DNA of 64,000 nt from Saccharothrix tamanrassetensis (GTDB lineage Bacteria > Actinomycetota > Actinomycetes > Mycobacteriales > Pseudonocardiaceae), in NCBI RefSeq assembly GCF_014203665.1, contig NZ_JACHJN010000002.1:310001-374000 (forward strand), given 5' to 3'. Numbering within the stretch: position 1 is the stretch's first letter; each line of letters begins with the position of its first letter. A program made the translations under genes and the position numbers. Of this stretch, positions 53,429 to 62,744 are shown in pieces. The notes under the pieces were generated by a model. That model was not told the origin of the DNA. It worked only from the letters and a program-made list of their open reading frames with translations, and made no database searches.

Positions 53429-54076
53429 ATGCCGGACATGGGACGATCGGTGCTGACGGGTCTGCTCATCGGCACCCTGGCGATGGCGGCGCTCATCGTC
53501 GTGGTCTCGTCGGTCCCGCCGAGCAGCTGGTCCGAGTCCTTCGTGATCGACTTCTTCGCGGTCGGCTTCGTGTCCGTGCTCTTCGGCGGGGTGCCGGGAA
53601 CCCTGGTCGGCCTGGTGGTGGGCGCGGTGAAGCAGCGGTCCCGCCGGACCGCCCTCCCGCACCAGCCGCCGCCTCGGCCGCTACCTCCGCCGCTGCCGCA
53701 ACACGTGCCTCAACCCGGGCCGACCGACCGGTGGGCGGCGCTGGCCGGACGGGCGGAACTGTCGGTGCGGCGGGTGCACGCGGTGGTGGCCACCGTGCCG
53801 GCTTCGCCGGCGCGGACGTGGATGGAGCGGATCGCCGCGCAGTTCGAGGCCGAGCTGGCGAACGTGTGGCGGATCGCCGAACTGGGCCGGGCGCTGGGCG
53901 CGGACCAGAACCACCCGGTGTCCCAGCGGTTGCACGCGGTGGTCGGGGACTTCACGGCGTTCGAGAACGAGGTCGGGCGGGTGGCCCTGCAGATGTTCGA
54001 CCAGCCGTCCCTGGACGCGGCACGCGTCCACCTGGAGCTCCTCGAACAGCAGCTGCCGCACCTGGGCGATCGTTAG
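53429..54076 (+). CDS. Membrane protein of unknown function after paaE
   Basis: 215 residues. Two membrane segments (SVLTGLLIGTLAMAALIVVVSSV and FFAVGFVSVLFGGVPGTLVGLVVGAV) are followed by a Pro-rich linker and a helical soluble domain (RRVHAVVATVPASPARTWMERIAAQFEAELANVWRIAELGRAL). No domain is recognised. ATG 53429 or ATG 53438 could be the start. It lies 9 bases after paaE but has no evident tie to phenylacetate. Confidence 0.72.
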   Translation: MPDMGRSVLTGLLIGTLAMAALIVVVSSVPPSSWSESFVIDFFAVGFVSVLFGGVPGTLVGLVVGAVKQRSRRTALPHQPPPRPLPPPLPQHVPQPGPTDRWAALAGRAELSVRRVHAVVATVPASPARTWMERIAAQFEAELANVWRIAELGRALGADQNHPVSQRLHAVVGDFTAFENEVGRVALQMFDQPSLDAARVHLELLEQQLPHLGDR

Positions 54077-54123
54077 GCCGAGGCCGGTGAGCCCCCGTCG
54101 CGGCTCCGTGGACCAGCGGCGGA

Positions 54124-54948
54124 CTAGCGGACCATCGACGACTGCCACCACTCCAGGACTTGCTCCGCCACCTCCGGCATCGCCACCAGCAGCCCGTCCA
54201 CCGGCAGCGGGTCGTCCTCGCCCCGGCGGTCCAGCACGGCCGCCCCCGACTCGACGGCCAGCGCGACCGCCCCGGCCACGTCCCACTCGTGGTAGCTGTG
54301 CAGCACGGCCGCCGACGCGTGACCCAGCGCCACCTGCGCCACGGCCAGCGCCTTCGAGCCCAGCACCCGCACCCCGCTGCCCGACACCGCCGCCCGCGAG
54401 ATGAACTCGCCCATCCCCGGCCAAGGCCCGGTGCGCGTCATCTCCGTGCAGACGATCGAACTCGCCAACTGCCCGCCCAGCCTCACCGGCGTCCCGTTCG
54501 CCCGCATCCCGCGCCCCCGCGCCGCCGCGTAGATCTGCGCCCGGTACGGATCCGCCACGACCCCGACCACCGGCCCCCACCGGTCGACCAGGGCCAGGCT
54601 GTAGGCGCACCACGGCACCCCCGCCACGTAGTTCGCCGTCCCGTCCACCGGGTCCACCACCCAGCGGAACTCCGCGTCCGACGCCACGTCCGCGTCGGTG
54701 TCCTCGCAGAACACCGGGATGTCCGGGAACTCCGCGGTCAGCACCCGCCGGGTGTGCCGCTCCAGGGTCCGGTCGGTGTCGGTCACCCAGTCGAACGGCG
54801 ACGTGTCGTCGTCCGGCCTGGCCCCGCGCCCCGCCGTCGCCATGATGACGTCCGACGCGTCGTTGGCGAGGCGGCCCGCTATCTCCAGCGCGATCGACAC
54901 CAGCCCGGGATCGACGGGCTGAGCGGGCCGGGACGACAAGACGGTCAT
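54124..54948 (-). CDS. Inositol monophosphatase family protein
   Basis: 274 residues. Metal and substrate motifs: VTDTDRTLERHTRRVL, PVFCEDTDADV (the usual GEE is CED), WVVDPVDGTANYVAGVPWCAYSLAL and HEWDVAGAVALAVESGA. Members remove phosphate from inositol phosphates, histidinol phosphate or PAP; the substrate here is not known. It may serve inositol-containing lipids or mycothiol. Convergent with the membrane gene before it. Confidence 0.9.
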   Translation of the reverse strand: MTVLSSRPAQPVDPGLVSIALEIAGRLANDASDVIMATAGRGARPDDDTSPFDWVTDTDRTLERHTRRVLTAEFPDIPVFCEDTDADVASDAEFRWVVDPVDGTANYVAGVPWCAYSLALVDRWGPVVGVVADPYRAQIYAAARGRGMRANGTPVRLGGQLASSIVCTEMTRTGPWPGMGEFISRAAVSGSGVRVLGSKALAVAQVALGHASAAVLHSYHEWDVAGAVALAVESGAAVLDRRGEDDPLPVDGLLVAMPEVAEQVLEWWQSSMVR

Positions 54949-55094
54949 GCCGCACTAGTGTCACCGCCCCCGGTGACCGCGACACGTCCACCAGGTGAAG
55001 CGATGACGATCTCCGGGTCAACGTCAACCGCGACGCGAGGAGTTCGACCTTCGTTCCCCGATCCGTCACGCCCCCGTGTCCTCGGCCGCCCAAG

Positions 55095-56207
55095 GTGATC
55101 GGCGTGCGCGTAGCGATCGTCACCGAGAGCTTCCTGCCCCAGGTCAACGGGGTGACCAACACCGTCCTGCGGGTGCTGGAACACCTGCGCGCCCACGGCC
55201 ACCAAGCCCTCGTCATCGCCCCCGGCGCGGGCGCCGACCAGCACCGCGGCACGCCCGTGGTGCGCGTCCCCGCGGTGGACCTGCCGCGGTTCAGCTCCCT
55301 GCCCGTCGGCGTGCCGACCCGCCGGGTGCTCACCGCCCTCGCCGACTTCCGACCCGACGTCGTGCACCTCGCCAGCCCGTTCGTGCTGGGCGCCAGAGGC
55401 CTGTCGGCGGCACGCCGGCTCGGCCTGCCCACGGTCGCCGTCTACCAGACCGACGTCGCCGGCTTCGCCGGCCACTACGGCCTCGGCCTGACCGCGCGCG
55501 CCGCGTGGCGCTGGACCCGCCGGCTGCACGCCCAGGCCGACCGCACGCTCGCCCCGTCGACCTGGGCGGTGGAGGCGTTGCGCGAACACGGCGTTCCGCG
55601 CGTGCACCGCTGGGGCAGAGGCGTGGACGTGGACCTCTTCGCGCCGCACCGACGCGACGACGCGCTGCGCCGCTCGCTCGCCCCGGACGGCTCGCTGCTC
55701 GTCGGGTACGTGGGCCGGCTGTCGCCGGAGAAGCGCGTCGACCGGCTGCGGGTGCTCCACGACGTGCCCGGCGTCCGCCTGGTGGTGGTCGGCGAGGGGC
55801 CGGAGGAGGCGTCCCTGCGGCGGGACCTGCCGGACGCGGCGTTCCTCGGGTTCCGGGGAGGGGTGGACCTGGCGGCGGCTTACGCGTCGCTCGACGTGTT
55901 CGTGCACACCGGCCCGCACGAGACGTTCTGCCAGGCCGTGCAGGAGGCGATGGCCGGCGGCGTGCCCGTGGTCGCGCCCGACGCCGGCGGCCCCCGCGAC
56001 CTCGTGCGACCCGACACCGGCTACCTGTTCACGACCGACGACGAACTGCGCGACGCGGTGCTCGAACTGCGCGACCCGCTGCGCCGCAAGCGCCTCGGCA
56101 ACGCCGCCCGGCGGTGGGTGCGCGGCCGCACGTGGTCGGCGGTGTGCGACGAGCTGCTCGGCCACTACGCCGCCGTCCTGGGCGTACCGGAGCGACGCGC
56201 TGCATGA
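55095..56207 (+). CDS. mgtA: GT4 glycosyltransferase, MgtA-like mannosyltransferase
   Basis: 370 residues. N-terminal [40 protein letters not shown], and C-terminal [12 protein letters not shown] and [34 protein letters not shown] (the E-x7-E motif of GT-B enzymes). It matches the recalled M. tuberculosis Rv0557 (MgtA), a GDP-mannose-dependent mannosyltransferase of glycolipid synthesis, and sits between men genes as there. GTG 55095 fits that family start. Its stop overlaps the next gene. Confidence 0.88.
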   Translation: MIGVRVAIVTESFLPQVNGVTNTVLRVLEHLRAHGHQALVIAPGAGADQHRGTPVVRVPAVDLPRFSSLPVGVPTRRVLTALADFRPDVVHLASPFVLGARGLSAARRLGLPTVAVYQTDVAGFAGHYGLGLTARAAWRWTRRLHAQADRTLAPSTWAVEALREHGVPRVHRWGRGVDVDLFAPHRRDDALRRSLAPDGSLLVGYVGRLSPEKRVDRLRVLHDVPGVRLVVVGEGPEEASLRRDLPDAAFLGFRGGVDLAAAYASLDVFVHTGPHETFCQAVQEAMAGGVPVVAPDAGGPRDLVRPDTGYLFTTDDELRDAVLELRDPLRRKRLGNAARRWVRGRTWSAVCDELLGHYAAVLGVPERRAA

Positions 56208-57313
56208 GGATCGTTCAGCTGGCGAACTTCTACGGCCCGCGCTCCGGCGGCCTGCGCACCGCGCTGCACCACCTGGGCGCCGGGTACGCGACGGCAGGCC
56301 ACCACGTGACCCTCGTCGTGCCCGGCCCGGCCCACGCCGACGAACGCCTCGGCCCCGACGTCCGCCGCATCACCCTGCCCGCGCCTCGCATCCCGGGCAC
56401 CGGCGGCTACCGGGCCGTCGACCCGTGGCGCGTCCGCGCCCTGCTGGCACACCTGCGCCCCGACCGCCTGGAGGTCTCCGACCGCCTGACGTTGCGCGGC
56501 ATGGGGCACTGGGCGTCGGCGCGGGCGGTGCCGAGCGTGGTGATCTCGCACGAGCGGCTGGATCGCCTGCTGGAGCAGTTCCTGCTGCCGCCGGCGCTGG
56601 CCAGGCGGGGTGCCGACCTGGCGAACGCGAGGATGGCGGCGTCCTACGACACCGTCGTGTGCACCACCGACTTCGCCCGCCGGGAGTTCGACCGGATAGG
56701 CGCCCGCAACGTGGCGCGCGTGCCCCTGGGCGTGGACCTCAGGACCTTCACGCCCACTCGTCACGACCGGTCGCTGAAGGCGGAGCTGGCCCAGGGCGCC
56801 GACGCCCTCCTGGTCCACTGCGGCCGGCTGTCGGCGGAGAAGCACGTGGAGCGCAGCGTCGACACAGCCGCCGAACTCCACGCCGCCGGGCACCGGGTGC
56901 GCCTGGTCGTCGCCGGCGACGGGCCGCGCCGCGAGGCCCTCGAACGTCGTGCCGCCGGCCTGCCGGTGACGTTCCTCGGCTTCGTCGGCCGCCGGACCGA
57001 CGTCGCCGACCTCCTGGCGACCTCCGACGTCTCACTGGCCCCCGGCCCCCACGAGACCTTCGGGCTGGCCGCCCTCGAAGCCCTGGCCTCCGGCACCCCG
57101 GTCGTGGTGTCCGCGTCGTCGGCGCTGCGCGAGATCGTCCGGCCCGGGTGCGGGGCGGCCGTCGCGGACCACGCACCGGCTTTCGCGGGCGCGGTCAACG
57201 CCCTGCTGGACGACCCCGAACCCGCCCGACGGTCGGCTGCTCGTGCCCGTGCGGAGGACTACCCGTGGCAGGCGGCGGTGGATGGGATGCTCGCGGCCCT
57301 GCGCCTGTCTTGA
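56204..57313 (+). CDS. GT4 glycosyltransferase, second copy
   Basis: 369 residues. [38 protein letters not shown] at the N-terminus, then [31 protein letters not shown] and [36 protein letters not shown]- or nucleotide-sugar-dependent transferase of unknown acceptor. ATG 56204 overlaps the mgtA stop, so both are coupled and may act on the same glycolipid. The last codons form the first unit of a 34-base tandem repeat. Confidence 0.87.
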   Translation: MRIVQLANFYGPRSGGLRTALHHLGAGYATAGHHVTLVVPGPAHADERLGPDVRRITLPAPRIPGTGGYRAVDPWRVRALLAHLRPDRLEVSDRLTLRGMGHWASARAVPSVVISHERLDRLLEQFLLPPALARRGADLANARMAASYDTVVCTTDFARREFDRIGARNVARVPLGVDLRTFTPTRHDRSLKAELAQGADALLVHCGRLSAEKHVERSVDTAAELHAAGHRVRLVVAGDGPRREALERRAAGLPVTFLGFVGRRTDVADLLATSDVSLAPGPHETFGLAALEALASGTPVVVSASSALREIVRPGCGAAVADHAPAFAGAVNALLDDPEPARRSAARARAEDYPWQAAVDGMLAALRLS

Positions 57314-57487
57314 GGTCGGGATGCTCGCGATCCTGTGCGTGTCTTGAGGTCCGGATGCTCGCGGCCTTGCACGTGTCCTGGGGCCGGGATGCTCGCGGCC
57401 TTGCACGTGTCCTGGGGCCGGGATGCTCGCGATCTTGTGCGCGTCCTGAGGCTGGGATGCTCGCGGCCTTGCGCGCGTCTTGGGTCT
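57284..57487 (+). repeat. 34-bp tandem repeat anchored on the glycosyltransferase stop codon
   Basis: Six units of 34 bases start at 57284, 57318, 57352, 57386, 57420 and 57454. Each begins GGATGCTCGCG with small changes. The first unit is the last 10 codons and stop of the glycosyltransferase gene. The period is not a multiple of 3, so the copies are not a coding repeat. Confidence 0.88.
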
Positions 57488-57994
57488 TGGGCTTGCGCCC
57501 CTGCCGCTGGTCGGGCGAGCGTCGCTCCTGGGCTCCTGGGCTCCTGGGCTCCTGGGCTCTCGGGCCGCGAGCGCGGCTCGACGCTGTGGGCTCGGGCTGA
57601 TGCTGTGCACCCAGGCTCAGGCTCGACGCGGTGGGCTGGCTGACGCTGCGCCTGGGCTCAGGCTCGACGCGCTCGGGCTGGGCTTGACGGCGGCCAGGCT
57701 GGGCTCGGTGGCGGTGGGGCTGGGGTGGCTGGATGAGGGCAGCGTTGAGCCTGGTGTCGCCTTTGCCTGGTGCCTCGTGCCTCCCGCCGTGCCGCCTCCT
57801 CTTCTTTACGGCAACGAAACCGCGCCCCGAAAAGTGCCTGGATCCCGGCCGATTCGCGATATCGGGTGAAAGCTCGGCCCGGTGACAACCAAACGACCCT
57901 CTCAAGTACAGAAAGGGCCGGCATCACCGCAGGTCACAGCAGGTGAGCGGTGGACGGGATGCCGGGGTTCGGGGGAGTCACCTACTCTTTCCCC
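57314..57994. other. Gene-free 681-base stretch with repeat arrays
   Basis: Contains the 34-base repeat array, an 8-base repeat (CTCCTGGG, four copies at 57525-57556) and degenerate GGCTCAGGCTCGACGC copies around 57575-57700. Frames are open across it in both directions only because the repeats lack stops. It ends in a promoter-like TACTCT before the methyltransferase gene. No gene is seen. Confidence 0.8.
57983..57988 (+). promoter_or_regulatory. Probable -10 box of the menaquinone methyltransferase gene
   Basis: TACTCT at 57983-57988 lies 6 bases before ATG 57995 with no ribosome binding site, fitting a leaderless transcript. Confidence 0.5.
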
Positions 57995-58699
57995 ATGTCG
58001 CGTGCAGGTCTGGACAAGAACCCCCGCGAGGTTGCCGAGATGTTCGACGGCGTGGCCAAGGGCTACGACCGGACGAACTCGGTCATGACCTTGGGGTTCG
58101 ACCGGCGCTGGCGGGAGTGGAGTCGGCGGGTGCTGGACGCCCGTGCCGGTGAGCGGGTGCTCGACCTGGCCGCCGGGACCGCTGTGTCGACCGTCGAGTA
58201 CGCCTCGTCCGGGGCCTGGTGCGTGGCGGCCGACTTCTCGCTCGGCATGCTGCTGGGAGGGGCCCACCGGCCGGTGCCGAAGGTGGCGGCGGACGCCCTG
58301 CACCTGCCGTTCGCGGACGGGGTGTTCGACGCCGTCACGGTCTCCTTCGGGATCCGCAACTTCAGCGACACCGAGGCCGCCCTGCGCGAGATGGCCCGCG
58401 TCGTGCGACCCGGCGGCCGGCTGGTGGTCTGCGAGGTCTCGACGCCCACGTTCCGGCCGTTCCGGTTCGTCTACCTGCGTTACCTGCTCCGGATCCTGCC
58501 GTTCATCGGGCGCTTCGTCTCGTCCAACCCGGACGCCTACCACTACCTCGCCGAGTCCATGCGCACGTGGCCCGACCAGCGCGCGCTCGGCGAGATCATC
58601 GCCAAGGCCGGGTGGGACGACGTCGCCTGGCTCAACCTGACCGGCGGCGTCGTCGCGCTCCACCGGGCGACCAAGCCCGGAGCCGGGGAGTCGGTGTGA
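57995..58699 (+). CDS. menG: Demethylmenaquinone methyltransferase (UbiE/MenG)
   Basis: Adds the 2-methyl group that completes menaquinone, using SAM. 234 residues. SAM motif [16 protein letters not shown], then [58 protein letters not shown], and [18 protein letters not shown] 57995 is chosen because the family N-terminus ([27 protein letters not shown]) follows directly and a -10 box lies 6 bases upstream. The stop overlaps the next start by 4 bases. The name also appears as ubiE or menH in older use. Confidence 0.93.
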   Translation: MSRAGLDKNPREVAEMFDGVAKGYDRTNSVMTLGFDRRWREWSRRVLDARAGERVLDLAAGTAVSTVEYASSGAWCVAADFSLGMLLGGAHRPVPKVAADALHLPFADGVFDAVTVSFGIRNFSDTEAALREMARVVRPGGRLVVCEVSTPTFRPFRFVYLRYLLRILPFIGRFVSSNPDAYHYLAESMRTWPDQRALGEIIAKAGWDDVAWLNLTGGVVALHRATKPGAGESV

Positions 58700-59256
58700 A
58701 GGTCGGGATCATCGGCGCGGGCGCCATCGGGGCGGCGGTCGCCACCAAGCTCGCCCGCGCCGGCCACGACGTGCTGATCAGCAACAGCCGTGGGCCGAAG
58801 ACCCTGCCACGACTGGAGAACGTCACGCCGGGCACGGTGGCCGAGGCGGTCGGACGCGAGATCACCGTCCTCGCCGTCCCGTGGGTCGCCCTGGACAGCG
58901 CCACGGAGGGCCACGACTGGACCGGCAAGGTCGTCGTCGACGCCACCAACCCGATCCTGCCCGGTTTCGTGTTCGCCGAGCTGGACGGCCGGCCGTCGAG
59001 CGGTATCGTCGCCGGGAAGGTGCCGGGTGCCTGGCTGGTCAAGGGGTTCAACACGCTGAGCCCCGAACGCCTGCTCGCCGAGGGTCGTACGGTGATCTTC
59101 CTGTCCGGTGACCACCCCGAGGCCACGGCCAAGGTCGCCGAGCTGGTCGAGAGCTCGGGCTGGGCGGCGGTCGACCTGGGGCCGCTGGCCGAGGGCGGGC
59201 GCCTGCAGCAGTTCCCCGGCGGGCCGCTGCCGGGGCTGAGCCTGGTCCGGCAGTAG
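58696..59256 (+). CDS. NADP-binding oxidoreductase, F420 reductase-like
   Basis: 186 residues with a Rossmann motif [37 protein letters not shown] and a family-typical [36 protein letters not shown]. It resembles NADPH:F420 reductases and related NADP-binding proteins (PF03807 type). The true substrate is unknown. GTG 58696 overlaps the menG stop. A 31-base direct repeat follows the stop. Confidence 0.83.
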   Translation: MKVGIIGAGAIGAAVATKLARAGHDVLISNSRGPKTLPRLENVTPGTVAEAVGREITVLAVPWVALDSATEGHDWTGKVVVDATNPILPGFVFAELDGRPSSGIVAGKVPGAWLVKGFNTLSPERLLAEGRTVIFLSGDHPEATAKVAELVESSGWAAVDLGPLAEGGRLQQFPGGPLPGLSLVRQ

Positions 59257-59260
59257 CCCG

Positions 59261-59315
59261 CGGTCCGCGACCCCGAACCACGCGGTAGCCCCGGTCCGCG
59301 ACCCCGACCACGCGG
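59261..59315 (+). repeat. 31-bp direct repeat after the F420 reductase-like gene
   Basis: Units begin at 59261 and 59292 with CGGTCCGCGACCCCGA and continue CCACGCGG. The gene's own last bases (GGTCCGGCAGTAGCCCG) look like a diverged earlier unit. Confidence 0.7.
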
Positions 59316-59354
59316 CGACCACGCCGACGCGCGAGGCTCTCAGCACTCCGCAAG

Positions 59355-59389
59355 TAGACTCGGGCTCGACTTTGTGAATCCATGCACAA
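59355..59389 (+). promoter_or_regulatory. menJ promoter with Rex operator (ROP)
   Basis: A -10 box TAGACT at 59355-59360, then TTGTGAATCCATGCACAA at 59372-59389, which keeps both half-sites of the Rex operator (TTGTGAA and a TGCACAA variant of TTCACAA). The operator lies just after the expected transcription start and touches the AAGGAG site of menJ, so bound Rex should block transcription. Confidence 0.75.
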
Positions 59390-59398
59390 GGAGTGGGG

Positions 59399-60676
59399 AT
59401 GACGACTCCCAGCCGCCGCAAGGCAGGCGAGGACGCCGAGGTGATCGTGGTCGGTGCGGGCCCGGCGGGCTCGACCGCGGCGGCCTACCTGGCACGCGCG
59501 GGCCTTGACGTGTTGCTGTTGGAGAAGTCCAGGTTCCCCCGCGAGAAGGTGTGCGGCGACGGGCTGACGCCGCGTGGCGTGAAGCAGCTCGTCGACCTCG
59601 GCATCGACACCCGCGAGGAAGCGGGCTGGCTGCACAACCGGGGCCTGCGGGTCGTCGGTGGCGGCGTCACGCTCGAACTGGACTGGCCGGACCTGGCGAC
59701 GTTCCCGCCCTACGGCGTGGTCCGGCCCCGGCAGGACTTCGACGAGATGCTCGCCCGGACCGCGCAGCAGGCGGGCGCCCGCCTCTACGAGCAGACCACC
59801 GTCACCGGCGCGGTCACCGAGAACGGCCGGGTCGTCGGCGTCACCGCCAAGACCGGTCCGGACAAGCAGCCGGTCACCTACCGCGCCCCGATCGTGCTGG
59901 GCTGCGACGGTGTCAGCGCCCGGCTCGCGCTCAGCGTCGGCATCCAGAAGGACGACGCCAAGCCGATGGGCGTCGCGGTCCGCCGCTACTACGCCAGCCC
60001 CCGCACCAAGGACGACTACCTGGAGTCCCACCTGGAGCTGTGGGACCGCGCCAACGACGTCCTGCTGCCCGGCTACGGCTGGATCTTCGGCATGGGCGAC
60101 GGCACGGTGAACGTGGGCCTCGGCATCCTGAGCACCTCCAAGGCCTACGGGACCACGGACTACCGGGCCCTGCTCAAGTCGTGGCTCGACGGCACGCCCG
60201 AGGAGTGGGGTTTCCGCGAGGAGAACGCCACCGGGAAGATCGGCGGCGCCGCGCTGCCCATGGGCCTGAACCGCAAGCCGCACTACCGCGACGGGCTGCT
60301 GCTGGTCGGCGACGCGGGCGGGATGGTGAACCCGTTCAACGGCGAGGGCATCGGCTACGCCATGGAGTCGGCCCGGATCGCGGCGGAGAGCGTGGTCCAG
60401 GCGCTCGCCCGGACCGGTGTCAGCCGGGAACGCGCGCTGCACGGTTACCCGGTGCGCATCGAGCAGGCGCTGGGCAGCTACTACCGGCTGGGCAACGTCT
60501 TCAGCCGGCTGATCGGCCACCCGACCATCATGCGCACCGCGACGAAGTACGGTCTACCTCGGAAAACGCTGATGAAACTGGTCCTGAAGCTGCTCGCCGG
60601 CCTCTACGACCCGAAGGACGGCGACTCGTTCGACCGCATCATCACCACGGCCACGAAACTCGCCCCAACGGCCTAA
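59399..60676 (+). CDS. menJ: Geranylgeranyl reductase family protein, menaquinone reductase MenJ
   Basis: 425-residue FAD enzyme. It has the FAD motif VIVVGAGPAGSTAAAYLARAGLDVLLLEKS, the family block KVCGDGLTPRGVKQL, GVVRPRQDFDEMLARTA and GDAGGMVNPFNGEGIGYAMESARIAAE. M. tuberculosis Rv0561c (MenJ) saturates one isoprene of menaquinone, and this gene sits in the same position. ATG 59399 has AAGGAG 5 bases upstream. A Rex operator overlaps that leader. A hairpin terminator follows. Confidence 0.92.
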   Translation: MTTPSRRKAGEDAEVIVVGAGPAGSTAAAYLARAGLDVLLLEKSRFPREKVCGDGLTPRGVKQLVDLGIDTREEAGWLHNRGLRVVGGGVTLELDWPDLATFPPYGVVRPRQDFDEMLARTAQQAGARLYEQTTVTGAVTENGRVVGVTAKTGPDKQPVTYRAPIVLGCDGVSARLALSVGIQKDDAKPMGVAVRRYYASPRTKDDYLESHLELWDRANDVLLPGYGWIFGMGDGTVNVGLGILSTSKAYGTTDYRALLKSWLDGTPEEWGFREENATGKIGGAALPMGLNRKPHYRDGLLLVGDAGGMVNPFNGEGIGYAMESARIAAESVVQALARTGVSRERALHGYPVRIEQALGSYYRLGNVFSRLIGHPTIMRTATKYGLPRKTLMKLVLKLLAGLYDPKDGDSFDRIITTATKLAPTA

Positions 60677-60696
60677 TCGGGCCTCGGCATCTGACG

Positions 60697-60731
60697 CAGC
60701 GTCGACATACGTGTCGGCGCTGTTTCGTTTT
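60697..60731 (+). terminator. Terminator after menJ
   Basis: CAGCGTCGACA (60697-60707) pairs with TGTCGGCGCTG (60712-60722), with one G-T pair, around a 4-base loop, followed by TTTCGTTTT. Confidence 0.75.
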
Positions 60732-60856
60732 GGGTGTGTCCCCGTTCACGCAGGCACCCCGAAGCTGTCGATCCGCACGGTGTAAGACCAGGTCAGGACC
60801 TGTGCAGGGGGTGCCCGTCACGCCTCTGTGTGACGTTCTACACTGGCCCTCAGGTC

Positions 60857-60874
60857 TTGTGAATCAGTTCACAA
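60857..60874. promoter_or_regulatory. Rex operator 1 of the nuo operon
   Basis: TTGTGAATCAGTTCACAA at 60857-60874 is a perfect match to TTGTGAA-n4-TTCACAA. It lies 13 bases after a possible -10 box and 150 bases before nuoA. Confidence 0.85.
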
Positions 60875-60888
60875 CCGGCTGTGATGCC

Positions 60889-60906
60889 TTGTGAAGTGTT
60901 TCACAA
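60889..60906. promoter_or_regulatory. Rex operator 2 of the nuo operon
   Basis: TTGTGAAGTGTTTCACAA at 60889-60906 is a second perfect match. Its centre is 32 bases from that of operator 1, about three helical turns, so two Rex dimers would sit on the same face. Confidence 0.85.
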
Positions 60907-60920
60907 GCGGCCTGCGGAAC

Positions 60921-60936
60921 GTTAGGCACGCCTAAC
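60921..60936. promoter_or_regulatory. Short palindrome GTTAGGC-n2-GCCTAAC before nuoA
   Basis: Perfect 7-base arms (60921-60927, 60930-60936) around AC, 15 bases after Rex operator 2. The half-site TTAGGC recalls DtxR/IdeR boxes, but the spacing is shorter than in the 19-base iron box. It may be a site for another regulator. Confidence 0.45.
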
Positions 60937-61023
60937 TTCCGGGGGACGCAAGAACACCCCTTAGGGTGCGCAACGGTCGGCGGTGCACCACCACCGCGAC
61001 ACGCGAGGAAAGGACGACGGAGA

Positions 61024-61389
61024 GTGCTGGACCCTTACCTCCCCCTCGTATTGATGTTCGCCCTCGCCGCGGCCTTCGCGCTGTTCTCCGTGACGGCCGC
61101 GCCGTACATCGGGCCCCGCCGCTACAACCGCGCGAAGCTCGACGCCTACGAGTGCGGCATCGAGCCGTCACCGCAGCCCGTGGTGGGTGGTGGCCGGATG
61201 CCGGTCGCCTACTACCTCACGGCGATGCTGTTCATCCTGTTCGACATCGAAATGGTGTTCCTCTACCCCTTCGCGGTCTCCGCGGACCGGCTCGGGCTGT
61301 TCGGCCTGGTGGAGATCGCACTGTTCGTCGCGACGGTCGGCTTCGCGTACGCCTACGTGTGGCGGCGCGGCGGCCTCGACTGGAACTGA
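61024..61389 (+). CDS. nuoA: NADH-quinone oxidoreductase subunit A
   Basis: 121-residue membrane subunit of complex I. Three membrane segments. Family blocks [12 protein letters not shown] (with the conserved Cys loop), [27 protein letters not shown] and [16 protein letters not shown] 61024 has GGAGA just upstream. First gene of the operon, behind two Rex operators. Confidence 0.96.
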   Translation: MLDPYLPLVLMFALAAAFALFSVTAAPYIGPRRYNRAKLDAYECGIEPSPQPVVGGGRMPVAYYLTAMLFILFDIEMVFLYPFAVSADRLGLFGLVEIALFVATVGFAYAYVWRRGGLDWN

Positions 61390-61401
61390 GGGGGAAGACC
61401 C

Positions 61402-61950
61402 GTGGGTCTCGAAGAGAAGCTCCCGAACGGCATCCTGCTCGCCAGCGTGGAGAAGCTGGTCAACTGGACCCGCAAGTCCTCGCTCTGGCCGGCCACGTTC
61501 GGGCTCGCCTGCTGCGCCATCGAGATGATGACCACCGGCGGTCCGCGCTACGACCTCGCGCGGTTCGGCATGGAGGTCTTCCGCGCGTCTCCGCGCCAGG
61601 CCGACCTGATGATCGTCGCGGGCCGGGTGACCAACAAGATGGCCCCGGTGCTGCGCCAGATCTACGACCAGATGCCCGAACCGCGCTGGGTGCTGGCGAT
61701 GGGCGTGTGCGCCTCCAGCGGCGGCATGTTCAACAACTACGCGGTGGTGCAGGGCGTGGACCACGTCGTGCCGGTCGACATGTACCTGCCGGGCTGCCCG
61801 CCGCGGCCGGAGATGCTGATCGACGCGATCCTCAAGATCCACGCCAAGATCATGGACGAGCCGCTGGGTGCGAACCGGGCAGCGCTGCTGGCCGAGTCCG
61901 GCCGCACCACCGACCTGATCCCGTCCTCCCAGCGGTTTGCGAAGAAGTGA
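61402..61950 (+). CDS. nuoB: NADH-quinone oxidoreductase subunit B
   Basis: 182-residue peripheral-arm subunit that holds iron-sulfur cluster N2, next to the quinone site. Cluster ligands: [13 protein letters not shown] (paired Cys), [14 protein letters not shown] and [19 protein letters not shown] 61402 has GGGGGAAG upstream, 12 bases after nuoA. Confidence 0.97.
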   Translation: MGLEEKLPNGILLASVEKLVNWTRKSSLWPATFGLACCAIEMMTTGGPRYDLARFGMEVFRASPRQADLMIVAGRVTNKMAPVLRQIYDQMPEPRWVLAMGVCASSGGMFNNYAVVQGVDHVVPVDMYLPGCPPRPEMLIDAILKIHAKIMDEPLGANRAALLAESGRTTDLIPSSQRFAKK

Positions 61951-61955
61951 GCGGC

Positions 61956-62744
61956 ATGGCTGACGACAAGCGCGAGGTCGAGAAGACCCCCGGCGCGGAC
62001 AACCCCGGCACGGACGCCACGTCCGAGGCGCTCAGCTCGGCGAGCATGAGCGAAGCCGAGCGCGAGGAGTACGAGGAGCGCGGCGGGGTCGTCGCGGGCA
62101 AGGCCCGGCGGGGCATGTTCGGCATCTCCGGCTCCGGCGACACCTCCGGGTTCGGCGGCCTGCGGCTGCCCGCCCACGTGGCCGCGCCCAGCGAGCGCCC
62201 GTACGGCGGCTGGTTCGACGAGGTCGCCGACGAGCTGCTGGCCGCGATGCACGAGAAGGGCCTGCCCGCCGACACGGTGCAGCAGATCACCGTGGACCGC
62301 GGCGAGATCACGTTCTTCCTGCGCCGGGAGAACCTGGTGGAGGTGGCCCGGATCCTGCGCGACGACCCGGCGCTGCGCTTCGAGCTGTGCAGCTCGGTGT
62401 CCGGGGTGGACTACGGGGTGGACGCGCCGCAGCGGCTGCACTCGGTCTACCACCTGACGTCGATGACCTACCGCAGGCGCATCCGGCTGGAGGTGGCGGT
62501 CGACGTGGCCGACCCGCACATCCCCAGCGTGGTCGCGGTCTACCCGACCGCGGACTGGCAGGAGCGCGAGGCCTGGGACATGTTCGGGATCGTCTACGAC
62601 GGACACCCCGGCCTGACCCGGATCCTCATGCCGGACGACTGGGACGGCCACCCGCAGCGCAAGGACTACCCGCTCGGCGGCATCCCGGTGGAGTACAAGG
62701 GCGCGGAGATCCCCCCGCCAGACCAGAGGCGGTCCTACTCATGA
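61956..62744 (+). CDS. nuoC: NADH-quinone oxidoreductase subunit C
   Basis: 262-residue peripheral-arm subunit. An acidic, probably disordered N-terminus of about 60 residues precedes the NuoC domain. Family end: [57 protein letters not shown] 61956 is preferred, and GTG 61947 overlapping the nuoB stop is an alternative. The stop overlaps nuoD. Confidence 0.95.
   Translation: MADDKREVEKTPGADNPGTDATSEALSSASMSEAEREEYEERGGVVAGKARRGMFGISGSGDTSGFGGLRLPAHVAAPSERPYGGWFDEVADELLAAMHEKGLPADTVQQITVDRGEITFFLRRENLVEVARILRDDPALRFELCSSVSGVDYGVDAPQRLHSVYHLTSMTYRRRIRLEVAVDVADPHIPSVVAVYPTADWQEREAWDMFGIVYDGHPGLTRILMPDDWDGHPQRKDYPLGGIPVEYKGAEIPPPDQRRSYS

Larger units (their letters stand above)
60677..61023. 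other. Gene-free 347 bases before nuoA with regulatory sites
   Basis: Holds the menJ terminator, two Rex operators, a 7-base palindrome and the nuoA leader with GAGGAAAGGACGACGGAGA. TACACT at 60839-60844 could be the -10 of the nuo promoter, with a weak -35. No gene is seen. Confidence 0.7.

Noticed and set aside
57195..57905. A 236-residue minus-strand frame across the repeat region (with a similar one at 57032-57610)
   Set aside because: It is composed almost wholly of translated tandem repeats with no domain, start site or ribosome binding site. The repeat period (34) is not a multiple of 3.
60921..60936. Classical DtxR/IdeR iron box
   Set aside because: Half-sites TTAGG and CCTAA are only 4 bases apart instead of 9, so it does not fit the 19-base consensus. 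It is kept only as an unassigned palindrome.
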